From NCBI GenBank assembly GCA_017461725.1, contig JAFTXG010000016.1:1-55460 (forward strand): 55,460 nucleotides of DNA. The letters are read 5' to 3'. Of this stretch, positions 43,080-51,211 are shown piece by piece; position 1 is the first letter of the stretch; every line of letters starts with the position of its first letter. Below the pieces are notes generated by a model. That model had not been told where the DNA came from. It did no database searches and saw only the letters and a program-made list of their open reading frames with translations. The DNA is from Lachnospiraceae bacterium. Lineage in GTDB: Bacteria > Bacillota > Clostridia > Lachnospirales > Lachnospiraceae. Made by a program: the position numbers and the translations under genes.

Positions 43080-43724
43080 TTGTCAAACAATACGATTATT
43101 TTTGGGGATAGTTATTCTACTTTTGAAAAATTTGTACCCGATGGCTATGCAGTATATTATTCTGAGAAAGGACGTCCGGAAACCGATGTAACAAACGTAT
43201 ATCATACATGGTGGCATCAAGTTATTGCAGAAGCCAATTTAAATCTCGTTTTAAACAACAGTTGGTCCGGTTCAACGATCTGTTATACGGGATATAACAA
43301 TACGGACTGTTCAAAATCATCTTCTTTTATTTATAGATTACATATGGTGATTGAACAGGGTTTTTTCGACAAAAACAATATTGATACTGTTTTTGTTTTC
43401 GGAGGGACCAATGACAGTTGGGCAGATGCACCGCTCGGAACAATGAAATACGAAAATTGGGAACACGATGATTTGTATTTTGTTTTGCCGGCAATATCAT
43501 ATTTTTTAAAAACATTAAAAGACAAGCTTCCCAAAGCTCATATTTACTGCCTGATAAATACAGAACTGAAACCTGAAATTTCGGCAGAGATGAAAAAAGC
43601 CTGTCAAATCTATGGTATAACAGAGATTTCGTTTGACACCATAGATAAGAAATGCGGTCATCCTACAATTAAAGGTATGCAAGATATAAAGAACGCAGTT
43701 TTAAATGTTTTACGAAAGAATTGA
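43080..43724 (+). CDS. SGNH/GDSL-type hydrolase-like protein, AT-rich
   Basis: The 214-residue protein has the SGNH order of blocks: IIFGDSYSTF at the N-terminus (Ser of block I), NNSWSGSTICY (Gly block), VFVFGGTNDSWAD (block III Asn) and HPTIKGM near the end (catalytic His). Such enzymes hydrolyse esters of lipids or sugars. No signal peptide is visible. A TTG at 43080 after AGAGGTGA is the preferred start; GTG 43071 is possible. The gene is clearly AT-richer than both neighbours, with different codon use (AAT, ATA, TTT), which suggests recent transfer. Confidence 0.8.
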   Translation: MSNNTIIFGDSYSTFEKFVPDGYAVYYSEKGRPETDVTNVYHTWWHQVIAEANLNLVLNNSWSGSTICYTGYNNTDCSKSSSFIYRLHMVIEQGFFDKNNIDTVFVFGGTNDSWADAPLGTMKYENWEHDDLYFVLPAISYFLKTLKDKLPKAHIYCLINTELKPEISAEMKKACQIYGITEISFDTIDKKCGHPTIKGMQDIKNAVLNVLRKN

Positions 43725-43834
43725 ATTGTTGTTAATACATTCTGAGCACATTTTTCCGAAAAGGGAGAAAACTAATGATATCACATCCGAAATCCGACAG
43801 CATTTTGGGGATTATTTAGAAGGAGACAGACGAA

Positions 43835-44302
43835 GTGGCAGAATTTTTTCAAGAGTTATTTTCGAATCGCGTTCTGATTGCCGGAATCGCCGGCTGGTTT
43901 GTGGCACAAACCTTAAAGATGATCCTGTATTCTGTGATCAATAGAACATTAAACTGGGAGAGAATGATTGGTGACGGCGGTATGCCCAGCGCACATTCTG
44001 CGACAGTGTCTTCCATGGCCATGAGCAGCGCACTGATTTACGGAGTGGGTTCCTTTGAGTTTGCGGTGACGACCATGCTGGCGACGATCGTCATGCACGA
44101 TGCCATGGGGGTTCGCTGGGAGACCGGAAAGCAGGCGAAGATTCTCAATGAGATGCTGGCCCTGTTTGAGGAACTGGGAAAACCCCAGGTTTCAGCGGAA
44201 AAGAAGCTGAAAGAGTTTGTGGGCCACACTCCGCTGCAGGTTCTCTGCGGCATGCTTCTGGGCATTCTGGTGGCACTGGGATTGTATTTCTGGGTTTATT
44301 GA
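43835..44302 (+). CDS. Divergent PAP2-family membrane protein (DUF212/YuiD-like)
   Basis: The 155-residue protein has four or five membrane segments and the PAP2-like motif GDGGMPSAHSATVSSMA (about residues 46-62) with the phosphatase His. This is the DUF212 group found in many Firmicutes and plants. The usual full set of phosphatase motifs is not present, so catalysis is unsure. It starts at GTG 43835, nine bases after AAGGAG. Confidence 0.9.
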   Translation: MAEFFQELFSNRVLIAGIAGWFVAQTLKMILYSVINRTLNWERMIGDGGMPSAHSATVSSMAMSSALIYGVGSFEFAVTTMLATIVMHDAMGVRWETGKQAKILNEMLALFEELGKPQVSAEKKLKEFVGHTPLQVLCGMLLGILVALGLYFWVY

Positions 44303-44324
44303 GAATACTGGTATGAGAGATGAG

Positions 44325-44365
44325 GCAGCATGCGGAGAGATCTGGGTGCTGCTTTTATTAATTTT
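44325..44365 (+). terminator. Weak intrinsic terminator after the PAP2-like gene
   Basis: GCAGCA (44325-44330) pairs with TGCTGC (44347-44352), followed by a T-rich stretch. The stem is only six pairs. Confidence 0.4.
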
Positions 44366-44388
44366 TTGTTACAATATTTGTGTAATAA

Positions 44389-44418
44389 TTGACGGACAAT
44401 TAGAGACTCTGATATACT
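44389..44418 (+). promoter_or_regulatory. Promoter of the small membrane protein pair
   Basis: TTGACG (44389-44394) and TATACT (44413-44418) are 18 bases apart, 43 bases before the start at 44462. Confidence 0.6.
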
Positions 44419-44461
44419 TGATGTGAAATCATTGATCGGAAACAAAAACGGAGGGGACTGA

Positions 44462-45061
44462 ATGAGAAAGAAATTATCTGAGAAAAAGTCAATATATCTG
44501 TCTACAGTTGTCTGTGGTGTACTGTTAGTTGTTTTGGTTCTTGGTTTTATCGGTTGCATCTGGGCGTCGCTTCCAGTCTATCCGGCATTTAAAAAAGGCG
44601 TGGAGACAGAGAAAGAATTGCTGAAAGAGTTGGAGCAGGATAAGGTTGATATAGTCTATCCCGATTTTCTGATGAACGAGTACCAGTTGACAGATCCTGA
44701 GTTTTACGTTGGACTGGAGAGCCGTGATCGCTTTGCAAAGGCAGAGGGCTATACGATCAGCGGTACATATACAGTGGGTGAAAAGGATTGTGTGATTCAT
44801 ATTACCGCGGACAGAGTGGGAAATGAACAGCCAAGGACAGGAGATGTGGAGTATCGCGGGATAGCATATGACGAAGGGATTGCATCCGGTGAGAAGGTGT
44901 CTGACGTTCACTTTTATCATCAGGACTGTTCATACACGATTTACCTGTGGAAATATGAGGACGCTGAAGCGTGGATCGATACGGAAGCAGACGTGTTGAG
45001 GGACATTGCCTTCCGGATGATGGATATGGCTGCGGACGGAGATACAGTTACTAAACGATAA
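44462..45061 (+). CDS. Single-pass membrane protein of unknown function
   Basis: The 199-residue protein has a short basic N-terminus, one membrane helix (TVVCGVLLVVLVLGFIGCIW, about 15-34) and an acidic extracytoplasmic domain of about 160 residues with EYQLTDPEFYVGLESRDRF and a C-terminal AFRMMDMAADGDTV. I do not recognise the family. A GGAGG-like site precedes the ATG. A tandem paralogue, now broken, follows 37 bases after its stop and keeps the same layout (VYPDFL versus VYSDFL, GDT near the end), so the pair arose by duplication. Confidence 0.7.
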   Translation: MRKKLSEKKSIYLSTVVCGVLLVVLVLGFIGCIWASLPVYPAFKKGVETEKELLKELEQDKVDIVYPDFLMNEYQLTDPEFYVGLESRDRFAKAEGYTISGTYTVGEKDCVIHITADRVGNEQPRTGDVEYRGIAYDEGIASGEKVSDVHFYHQDCSYTIYLWKYEDAEAWIDTEADVLRDIAFRMMDMAADGDTVTKR

Positions 45062-45098
45062 TTTGAGATGATAATCGGTCAAAGAGAGGAGATAACGG

Positions 45099-45692
45099 AT
45101 CAAAAAAGTTCGGATTAAGCCCATCGCGATTTTCTTTACTGTGTGTATCTTCGCGGTTATTTGTCTGACGATTTACATCTGAGTAAATGTCCCGATTTAC
45201 CCTAAAGTTGTGATAGTAGTGGAGAATGAGGAAGCATTGATCGAGGCGCTGCGGGAAGATATGCCGGAGATTGTCTATTCCGATTTTTTGCTTGATGCTC
45301 TTGAACCGGAAGGGATATGTTACCGGATTGAGGTGCCTGAACGTAAGCGGTTTTCACCGGTAGAGGGGTATCGGATTGCAGGGAATATGGAGATTAACGG
45401 TAAGATCTGTAGCATTTCTTTTGGAGCAGGGATTGGAGAGTATATGTCTGATCAATGTTCCTTCGAGTATCGCACGGCAAAAGGTCATTTTAATAAGATT
45501 GAACGGGCTTTGTCTTTTGGATATCTTGCGTTTGGAGTGGACGGACAGCGTTATTGGATGCAGTGTCAGCCATCACGGACAAACAGAATCATGACAGAAG
45601 AAGACCGAAAGGAAATTGACGAGTATTTACTTAATCTGGCGCATCAAATCATCGACATGAAGATCGAGGGAGATACGATTGGAAAGGAATAA
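45099..45692 (+). pseudogene. Broken tandem copy of the preceding membrane protein gene
   Basis: AGGAG (45087-45091) is followed eight bases later by ATC at 45099 instead of ATG. The frame then reads IKKVRIKPIAIFFTVCIFAV (the membrane helix) and meets TGA at 45180-45182, exactly where the intact paralogue has Trp (IGCIW versus IYI-stop). It then stays open to 45692 with VNVPIYP, IVYSDFL and MKIEGDTIGKE. Loss of the start codon and a Trp-to-stop change are two independent lesions. The open part from about 45210 could only be made from an internal start and would lack the membrane anchor. Confidence 0.75.
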
Positions 45693-45697
45693 TCCGT

Positions 45698-46996
45698 CTA
45701 CAGCCGGAGTAACCGCCGGCTGTACTCGTCCGCCAGCACATTTCCGTATTTTCGCTGCGCGGTCATGCGGTACAGATCGGAAGCGAAATCGTTCATCCTC
45801 AGAAGTGTCAAATCGGTCGCTGACAAACGCTCCCGGTCTTCCTTCATGCGGAGCAGCAGAGGAATCGAGGCGTGTTCGCTGATCTCACGGAGCAGCGGTT
45901 TAGCGCTATCTTTAAATCCCAAAACTCTGGCATAATTTGCGTAGTCATTTGCCTTAAATGCGGACATGGCCTTGTCGGTGATCCCCAACAGAGTGTGAAG
46001 CAGGGCGCGGTTGATCCGCAGGCGGGTGTAGGATCTGCATTTAACGGTTTCAGCAAGCTCGGTGTATGTCCGGCAGGAGGACATTAAATTCATGATCCGT
46101 CCGGCAAGATCCGGGGTGACATCCATATGCTTACATAGACAGTCCCCCGTCTCATTCAGCAGACGGTAAAATAAAGCGTCTGTAAAATCATCAGCAAAAA
46201 GTGGGCCGGAATAACCGACCTCTTTTTTCATGAGGGAGAGTGTGTTTTCCGGCACAGAGGCTCTGATCATCTCCGCGGTTTCTGCCATATCATGTGCCAT
46301 GAAGACCTTACGCAGCGCGGAGGCGGAAGGGAAGCCGACCTGCTCGCCGGATGATGCGGATATGTCCGCTCCATGATAATCACCCAGACGCTTAATTGTA
46401 ACAGGCTGGATGGAGGATGAGCGATGCTTGAGCGCACGACAATACTCCACGCCCAGCAGATTGTTGGGGGTGGAGAGTATAGCTGATAATGCAGAACTGT
46501 TTTCGTCTGTGCCTGTAGTTTTCTGGGAAAACGAGCTTCCCTGGGGAGCGGACAATAACGCTTTGGAGACCGCGGCAGGGTATGAGAGGCCGTCCTTTAA
46601 TCCCAGGCGGATCAACTCGCTGGTCTCGGCGGACTCATTTTCCAGAAGCTCAGCCACAGAGAGGAGATCGCTGAGGCAGCCGGCCTCGCTGCCGAACGAC
46701 AAGTGATTGATCACGCCCAGCTTATCCAGGATCGCCACGGCACCGCCTGCGAAATCTTCGCTGCTGGCGGTGGCAAAGGGAACGGGAAGCTCCAGCACCA
46801 GGTCGGCGCCATCCATGAGAGCCATCTGTGTGCGGACATATTTATTGAAAATAGCCGGTTCACCGCGCTGGACAAAGTCACCGCTCATGATCACGATAAG
46901 ATAGTCCGCATTTGTCAATCTGCGGGCTTCGGCCAGATGGTAAGCATGGCCCAGATGGAAGGGATTGTATTCGGCGATAATTCCGGTAACGTTCAT
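45698..46996 (-). CDS. tmcAL: tRNA(Met) cytidine acetate ligase (TmcAL/YlbM)
   Basis: The 432-residue protein has the nucleotidyltransferase N-terminus of the TmcAL family, which acetylates C34 of elongator tRNA-Met using acetate and ATP. The opening VTGIIAEYNPFHLGHAYHL carries the HxGH-like ATP site. It continues with YLIVIMSGDFVQRGEPAI and LVLELPVPFATASSEDFA, both diagnostic. Later residues match the helical RNA-binding part. Length is normal. GGAGCTGCC precedes the ATG on the minus strand. It converges on the broken membrane protein gene with 5 bases between. Confidence 0.93.
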   Translation of the reverse strand: MNVTGIIAEYNPFHLGHAYHLAEARRLTNADYLIVIMSGDFVQRGEPAIFNKYVRTQMALMDGADLVLELPVPFATASSEDFAGGAVAILDKLGVINHLSFGSEAGCLSDLLSVAELLENESAETSELIRLGLKDGLSYPAAVSKALLSAPQGSSFSQKTTGTDENSSALSAILSTPNNLLGVEYCRALKHRSSSIQPVTIKRLGDYHGADISASSGEQVGFPSASALRKVFMAHDMAETAEMIRASVPENTLSLMKKEVGYSGPLFADDFTDALFYRLLNETGDCLCKHMDVTPDLAGRIMNLMSSCRTYTELAETVKCRSYTRLRINRALLHTLLGITDKAMSAFKANDYANYARVLGFKDSAKPLLREISEHASIPLLLRMKEDRERLSATDLTLLRMNDFASDLYRMTAQRKYGNVLADEYSRRLLRL

Positions 46997-47120
46997 GGCA
47001 GCTCCTTTGCTGTTTGTGATTGAGCCCGCTTGATATCTGTGTACGAAAGTCGACTGGTGCCTGTGTATCCTTGCGCGCAGGAACGGGGGTTATGCAGTCG
47101 CCTTCAAGGGCTTTCATTTT

Positions 47121-47149
47121 ATGCTACCACAGACAGGAAAAAAAGGCAA
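47121..47149 (-). promoter_or_regulatory. Possible promoter of tmcAL
   Basis: On the minus strand TTGCCT (47149-47144) and TAGCAT (47126-47121) are 17 bases apart. The leader to the ATG would be about 120 bases. Confidence 0.4.
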
Positions 47150-47166
47150 GGAGTCAGATGTTGGGC

Positions 47167-47195
47167 TTGACATTTTGGCGGGGGTTTTGTATGGT
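47167..47195 (+). promoter_or_regulatory. Possible promoter of the methyltransferase gene
   Basis: TTGACA (47167-47172) and TATGGT (47190-47195) are 17 bases apart. The rest of the roughly 300-base gap between tmcAL and the methyltransferase shows no further feature I can support. Confidence 0.45.
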
Positions 47196-47300
47196 TGTGA
47201 TGAGCCATCCGGTCGAGCAGAAGAACGGCGTGAAGATGATGTTGTTGAGGGCGAACATAGGATGGCAAAGAAATAATGAGAAAACGGTGCAGAGGAAATC

Positions 47301-48527
47301 ATGGAGAAGCAAAGCATAGAAAAGCAAAACATAGAAAAGCAAAACACAGAAAAGCAAAGCATGGAAGTGCAAATCAGAGAGCGTCTGGATGCCATCGGGA
47401 AGGCATTCAGTGAGCAGGCATATAAGTGTGTGATCAGCAATCCGGTGAGCGGAGCTGAGTACAGAAAAATTGAGATGAACCGCATGGACGGTCAGTGGTT
47501 TCTGGAGAAATACACCCAGAAACAAGTGTTCCATGAGAAGAAAAGCCATGAGGATGCCAGGACATTTCTGACGGAAATGTTCGGTGAAAGCTTTAAAAAT
47601 GTGAATGTCTGGACCGATGAGTACGAATATACGCTGCGCCTGAGCAAAAAGGGCAAGCTGATGACCGGCAGGCAGTGCATGGAAAAGCAGCAGGCCCCAA
47701 AAGTCAGAGTGGGTCATAACCGGGAGAAAAATTATATTTTACCTCAGGGGACCCGGATTGAGCCGCTGATCGACATGGGCGTGTTCACCAAGGACGGAAA
47801 AGTGGTTAATTCCATGTACGATAAGTACAGGCAGATCAACCGTTTCATTGAGATTGTGGACGATGAGGTAAAAAATCTGCCCGATAAGAAGCTGACCATC
47901 ATTGATTTTGGCTGCGGAAAATCTTATCTGACCTTTATTTTGTATTACTATTTCACGGAGATCAAAAAGGCCGAGGTGGAGATGATTGGTCTGGATCTAA
48001 AAGAGGATGTCATTGAAAAGTGCAATCAGACAGCGAAAAAATACGGCTACGGCGGATTGCGTTTTGAGGTGGGGGATATCGGAAAGTACAAAAATTCCGG
48101 TGAGATTGACGTGGTGATCTCCCTCCATGCCTGTGATACCGCCACTGATTTTGCGCTGTTTAACGCTATCAGCTGGAATGCGCGGATGATTTTCTCCGTG
48201 CCCTGCTGTCAGCATGAGCTTAATAACCAGATCAGGAGCGAGCAGTTTTCTCTGCTGACCCGATATGGCATCGTGAAGGAGCGTATTTCCGCACTGCTCA
48301 CCGATTCTATCCGCTGTAACCTTCTGGAGGTCTGCGGCTACCGCACCCAGATGGTGGAGTTCGTGGCTTTTGAACACACACCGAAAAATATCATGATTCG
48401 CGCGGTGAAGCGGCCAGGCAAGGGGGCACCGGAGAAGATGGCTGAGGTGGAGCGGGTGCTCAGTGAGTTTCATCTGGAGCCTACTTTATATAAATTGCTG
48501 GATCAGGCCGGATATCTGCAAAGGTGA
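47301..48527 (+). CDS. SAM-dependent methyltransferase with N-terminal pentapeptide repeats
   Basis: The 408-residue protein is a class I methyltransferase. The SAM loop is LTIIDFGCGKSYLTFILYY (about 196-214), followed by MIGLDLKEDVIEKCN and, further on, VISLHACDTATDFAL. The late FSVPCCQHELNNQI is characteristic of a clostridial/fungal methyltransferase group likely acting on RNA or small molecules. The first 25 residues are five imperfect copies of a pentapeptide (MEKQS, IEKQN, IEKQN, TEKQS, MEVQI) encoded by a 15-base tandem repeat at 47301-47375. AGAGGA precedes the ATG. Target unknown. Confidence 0.85.
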   Translation: MEKQSIEKQNIEKQNTEKQSMEVQIRERLDAIGKAFSEQAYKCVISNPVSGAEYRKIEMNRMDGQWFLEKYTQKQVFHEKKSHEDARTFLTEMFGESFKNVNVWTDEYEYTLRLSKKGKLMTGRQCMEKQQAPKVRVGHNREKNYILPQGTRIEPLIDMGVFTKDGKVVNSMYDKYRQINRFIEIVDDEVKNLPDKKLTIIDFGCGKSYLTFILYYYFTEIKKAEVEMIGLDLKEDVIEKCNQTAKKYGYGGLRFEVGDIGKYKNSGEIDVVISLHACDTATDFALFNAISWNARMIFSVPCCQHELNNQIRSEQFSLLTRYGIVKERISALLTDSIRCNLLEVCGYRTQMVEFVAFEHTPKNIMIRAVKRPGKGAPEKMAEVERVLSEFHLEPTLYKLLDQAGYLQR

Positions 48528-48651
48528 TATAAATGAGGAATGATTCCGCCGCAGACGGTTTCTTACCTTTGCAGGTGATTTGCATGGGGACAACGTGTGG
48601 AAATGTACGGCATTTTATCCAAAAACTGCGTGACTTTCCAGCCGGAATGAC

Positions 48652-48680
48652 TTGAACGAATGTGAAATTTGCTATATAAT
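48652..48680 (+). promoter_or_regulatory. Upstream promoter of the yceD-rpmF operon
   Basis: TTGAAC (48652-48657) and TATAAT (48675-48680) are 17 bases apart. A second, stronger promoter lies about 100 bases downstream. Confidence 0.6.
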
Positions 48681-48738
48681 ATGTCAAAGAATGCAGGAGA
48701 GAGGGATCTGTTCTGTCTGTTTAAGTTGTTATAAAAAA

Positions 48739-48781
48739 TCAAGTATTTTTACTTGACAAACGTTACGCTGCTGTGTATAAT
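48739..48781 (+). promoter_or_regulatory. Consensus promoter and palindrome of the yceD-rpmF operon
   Basis: TTGACA (48753-48758) and TATAAT (48776-48781) are 17 bases apart, an exact consensus. The palindrome TCAAGTA-TTTT-TACTTGA (48739-48756) overlaps the -35 box and may be an operator. In many Firmicutes these genes are linked to fatty-acid synthesis and its regulators, but this palindrome does not match a site I can name. Confidence 0.85.
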
Positions 48782-48807
48782 AACTTAGTGCGTATAAGGA
48801 GACGAGT

Positions 48808-49335
48808 ATGCAGATTTGTTTATCAGAACTTTTTAACCACATAGATGAGCCGAAAACCTTCGAGGTTTCTGTCGAGTTTGACTCAGTGAAGATGCTGGGT
48901 GAGACCTATCCGGTGACGGAAAAGTCTCCGGTAGCGCTTAAGCTGACACACCTTGGCAAGAAAAAGATACAGATGAATGCAGAGATTCAGATGACCCTTG
49001 AGATTCCCTGTGGACGCTGTCTTGAACCAGTATCGGTACCGTTTGTGATTTCGGTGGACGAGCAGCTCGAGCTGTCCGACACGCCGGAGCAGGCGACAGA
49101 AGATTCTGACGAGCCTTATATTGATGGATATCAACTGGATGTGGATGCGTTAGTTCGCAACGAGCTGTTCGTGCATATGCCTTTACGGGTACTGTGTAAA
49201 GAAGATTGCAAAGGGATTTGTAAACGATGTGGTACAAACCTGAATCTTGGGACATGCGACTGTGATGCGACAGAGCTTGACCCCAGGATGGCAGCTATCC
49301 TCGATATATTTGGCAGTGCGAACAAACAGCACTGA
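48808..49335 (+). CDS. DUF177/YceD-family protein
   Basis: The 175-residue protein belongs to the DUF177 (YceD) family encoded in front of rpmF in most bacteria; a role in 23S rRNA maturation has been reported for plant and bacterial members. Cysteine pairs are seen as CGRCLEPV near 70 and in the C-terminal CKEDCKGICKRCGTNLNLG, which probably bind zinc. The ATG at 48808 follows AAGGAGACG. rpmF starts 32 bases after the stop. Confidence 0.93.
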   Translation: MQICLSELFNHIDEPKTFEVSVEFDSVKMLGETYPVTEKSPVALKLTHLGKKKIQMNAEIQMTLEIPCGRCLEPVSVPFVISVDEQLELSDTPEQATEDSDEPYIDGYQLDVDALVRNELFVHMPLRVLCKEDCKGICKRCGTNLNLGTCDCDATELDPRMAAILDIFGSANKQH

Positions 49336-49367
49336 GATGATTTTGATAACGTTAAGGAGGTGTTACC

Positions 49368-49550
49368 ATGTCAATCTGTCCTAAGAATAAAAGTTCCAAA
49401 GCTAGAAGAGACAGCCGTCGCGCTAACTGGAAGATGAGCGCTGTTAATTTGGTTAAGTGCAGCAAGTGTGGTGCTTTGACCATGCCTCATCGCGTATGCA
49501 AGGCTTGCGGTTCTTACAACAAGAGAGAGATCATCCCTGTTGAGGAGTAA
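49368..49550 (+). CDS. rpmF: 50S ribosomal protein L32
   Basis: The 60-residue protein is bL32 with four zinc cysteines in CSKCGAL and CKACGSYNKREII. The N-terminus (MSICPKNKSSKARRDSRRAN) is the usual basic tail. AAGGAGGTG precedes the ATG. Operon with yceD is standard. The usual next gene, plsX, is absent; a terminator and tmRNA follow instead. Confidence 0.98.
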   Translation: MSICPKNKSSKARRDSRRANWKMSAVNLVKCSKCGALTMPHRVCKACGSYNKREIIPVEE

Positions 49551-49564
49551 TCGACGAAACCACG

Positions 49565-49606
49565 AGAGCTGTCTGAGGTAATTGCCTGCGACAGCTCTTT
49601 CTTTCT
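49565..49606 (+). terminator. Intrinsic terminator after rpmF
   Basis: AGAGCTGTC (49565-49573) pairs with GACAGCTCT (49590-49598), followed by TTTCTTTCTC. Between it and tmRNA is the perfect palindrome GACCGCGGTC (49671-49680), of unknown role. Confidence 0.75.
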
Positions 49607-49701
49607 CAGAGAAACCGTTGTCTGTGTTTGCACATAGACTGTTCTGTAGAAACACCGCTTCAGCAAACCGACCGCGGTCGCTAACCGCGGCACTAAAACC
49701 A

Positions 49702-50044
49702 GGGGTTGTACTGGTTTCGACGGGGGTTTTGAAGTTTGGGCAGCCATCTGCGGACCGTGACCGCACATCAAAACGGAATTAAAATTAAACGCTGAAGATA
49801 ATTTAGCTATCGCTGCCTAATGGCAGCTGTCAGCCTTAAGTCGCCTGTTGCTTAAGAGTCTGGCATCGACTTGACAGGGAACTTCGTCCCCTAAGCTTTG
49901 CAGGGATGGAAGAAAAGATGAAGCTACTGAAGTGCATAGCCTGTCTTTGGGCGCTGCGCGGAGGGAATGTCAAACCAAAGACTGTGATGGGAGACACCTG
50001 GATGGATAGGCTTTCGGACGGGGGTTCGATTCCCCCCAGCTCCA
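49702..50044 (+). ncRNA. ssrA: tmRNA
   Basis: The 5' end GGGGTTGTACTGGTTTCGAC and the 3' end with TTCGATT and CAGCTCC form the alanyl tRNA-like domain (GGGGTTG 49702-49708 with CAGCTCC 50037-50043). The tag frame at 49791-49820 encodes A-EDNLAIAA then TAA, with GCT as the resume codon. The AA ending is the usual protease-recognition end. Pseudoknot-forming repeats (GCTGCC/GGCAGC) follow the tag. CCA is not encoded. tmRNA rescues stalled ribosomes together with SmpB, which is not in this window. Confidence 0.97.
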
Positions 50045-50050
50045 CGCTGA

Positions 50051-50090
50051 ATGGCCGTAATCTCGATACGAGGTTGCGGTCATTTTTTTG
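50051..50090 (+). terminator. Intrinsic terminator of tmRNA
   Basis: ATGGCCGTAATCTC (50051-50064) pairs, with several G-U pairs, to GAGGTTGCGGTCAT (50070-50083). Seven T follow. Confidence 0.88.
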
Positions 50091-50099
50091 TTGTTCATA

Positions 50100-50927
50100 T
50101 TAAGCATGAGTTTTCCTGTAGTTCTCCGGCGCCATCCCCATCCGTTTCTTGAACACCTTGGAAAAATACTGTGGATCGGAAAATCCACAGCGATAACCGA
50201 TATCGCTGACGCTGGTGAAGCCCTGCTCGATCATGGTGCAGGCCTGTTGGATGCGGATGGTAGTCAAATATTCGATGATTCCGATTCCGAAAGTTTTCTT
50301 AAAGACCGCTGACACATATTTGGGATTGTACTGCAGTTCTCGACTGAGGGCAGTGACGGAAAAATCAGTGTCAGAATAGTGGTCATCGATATATTTTTTG
50401 ATGAGAAGTCCCGCACCCGGGGCTTCATTTGTTTTCCGGGCCGGCGAAGACTGTCTCTCTCCCAGCTGTGAAAAGGTGTAGAGCAGAACACTTTCACTGA
50501 CCAGGTCGGAGAATGCTCTGGTGACTGAAATGCCGGATTTCCAGAAGTCGGCGAGGTGACCAAAATGGTGAAAGAGAAAATGGTGTCGGTTGATATTCAG
50601 TTTATCCATGATCATGTTTCCTCTGGAACCGAGAAAACTGATGTACATATACTCGAAATTCTCGCCGGACTCAATGGCGAAGGGACAGGCCGGAAAACTA
50701 AAGAAAATGTCGCCTTCCGAAAGCGGGGTGATTTCACCGGCAGTGTGAAGATGACCGTGCCCTTTGAAGACATAGTACATTTTATATACGGACTCCGTTT
50801 TCAGTGAGCGATACACTTGTGGCTGTGTCTCCAGAACAAAGTGGATCGTGTGGATTGAGTGGTCATCCCTGTGGTAGGGAATAAAATGACAGATGTTTTC
50901 GGTGTTCATGATGGTGTTCTCTCGCAT
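50100..50927 (-). CDS. AraC-family transcriptional regulator
   Basis: The 275-residue protein has an N-terminal cupin-like sensing domain (HTAGEITPLSEGDIFFSFP near 57) and a C-terminal pair of AraC helix-turn-helix motifs (YIDDHYSDTDFSVTALSRE, and GYRCGFSDPQYFSKVFKKRM near the end). Such proteins activate sugar-use genes when they bind a carbohydrate. It is divergent from the oxidoreductase/GH3/HAD genes, its likely targets. An in-frame ATG at 50909 is an alternative start; both have weak ribosome sites. Confidence 0.9.
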   Translation of the reverse strand: MRENTIMNTENICHFIPYHRDDHSIHTIHFVLETQPQVYRSLKTESVYKMYYVFKGHGHLHTAGEITPLSEGDIFFSFPACPFAIESGENFEYMYISFLGSRGNMIMDKLNINRHHFLFHHFGHLADFWKSGISVTRAFSDLVSESVLLYTFSQLGERQSSPARKTNEAPGAGLLIKKYIDDHYSDTDFSVTALSRELQYNPKYVSAVFKKTFGIGIIEYLTTIRIQQACTMIEQGFTSVSDIGYRCGFSDPQYFSKVFKKRMGMAPENYRKTHA

Positions 50928-50942
50928 CGTTCTTTATCATAT

Positions 50943-51006
50943 GTGTACCGTTAGTGTACAGGGGATTATGCATAACCTTGTACATCGATGACATCCATAT
51001 TATAAA
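50943..51006 (+). promoter_or_regulatory. Promoter region of the sugar locus with candidate AraC-type repeats
   Basis: GTGTAC occurs twice (50943-50948, 50954-50959), spaced 11 bases, one helical turn, and TGTAC again at 50979-50983. The last overlaps a possible -35 box TTGTAC (50978-50983), 17 bases before TATAAA (51001-51006). The layout suits an AraC activator. The leader of about 200 bases holds no obvious hairpin terminator. Confidence 0.5.
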
Positions 51007-51211
51007 GAGAAACGGGGGAATTTTCAAGATGGAGATAACTTTATTCCATGAATATAGAGAAAATATCCATTGTTCAAACAATGGACAGGAGATATAGTTT
51101 ATATGATGGCGAGATTATATGATGGATATTGAAAAGCGGGCTGAAAATGAGCCGAAACAGAAGTTTAATAATATGATGATAAACTGGATAAATTAAGGAG
51201 GAGTGTGTCAA

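Noticed and set aside
45699..45724. TACAGCCGG/CCGGCTGTA stem as a terminator after the broken membrane gene
   Set aside because: It lies inside the tmcAL coding end and has no T run on either side.
47158..47319. 53-codon ORF with AAGGAG in front of the methyltransferase
   Set aside because: It contains the better-supported promoter at 47167, overlaps the methyltransferase start, and its peptide has no recognisable pattern.
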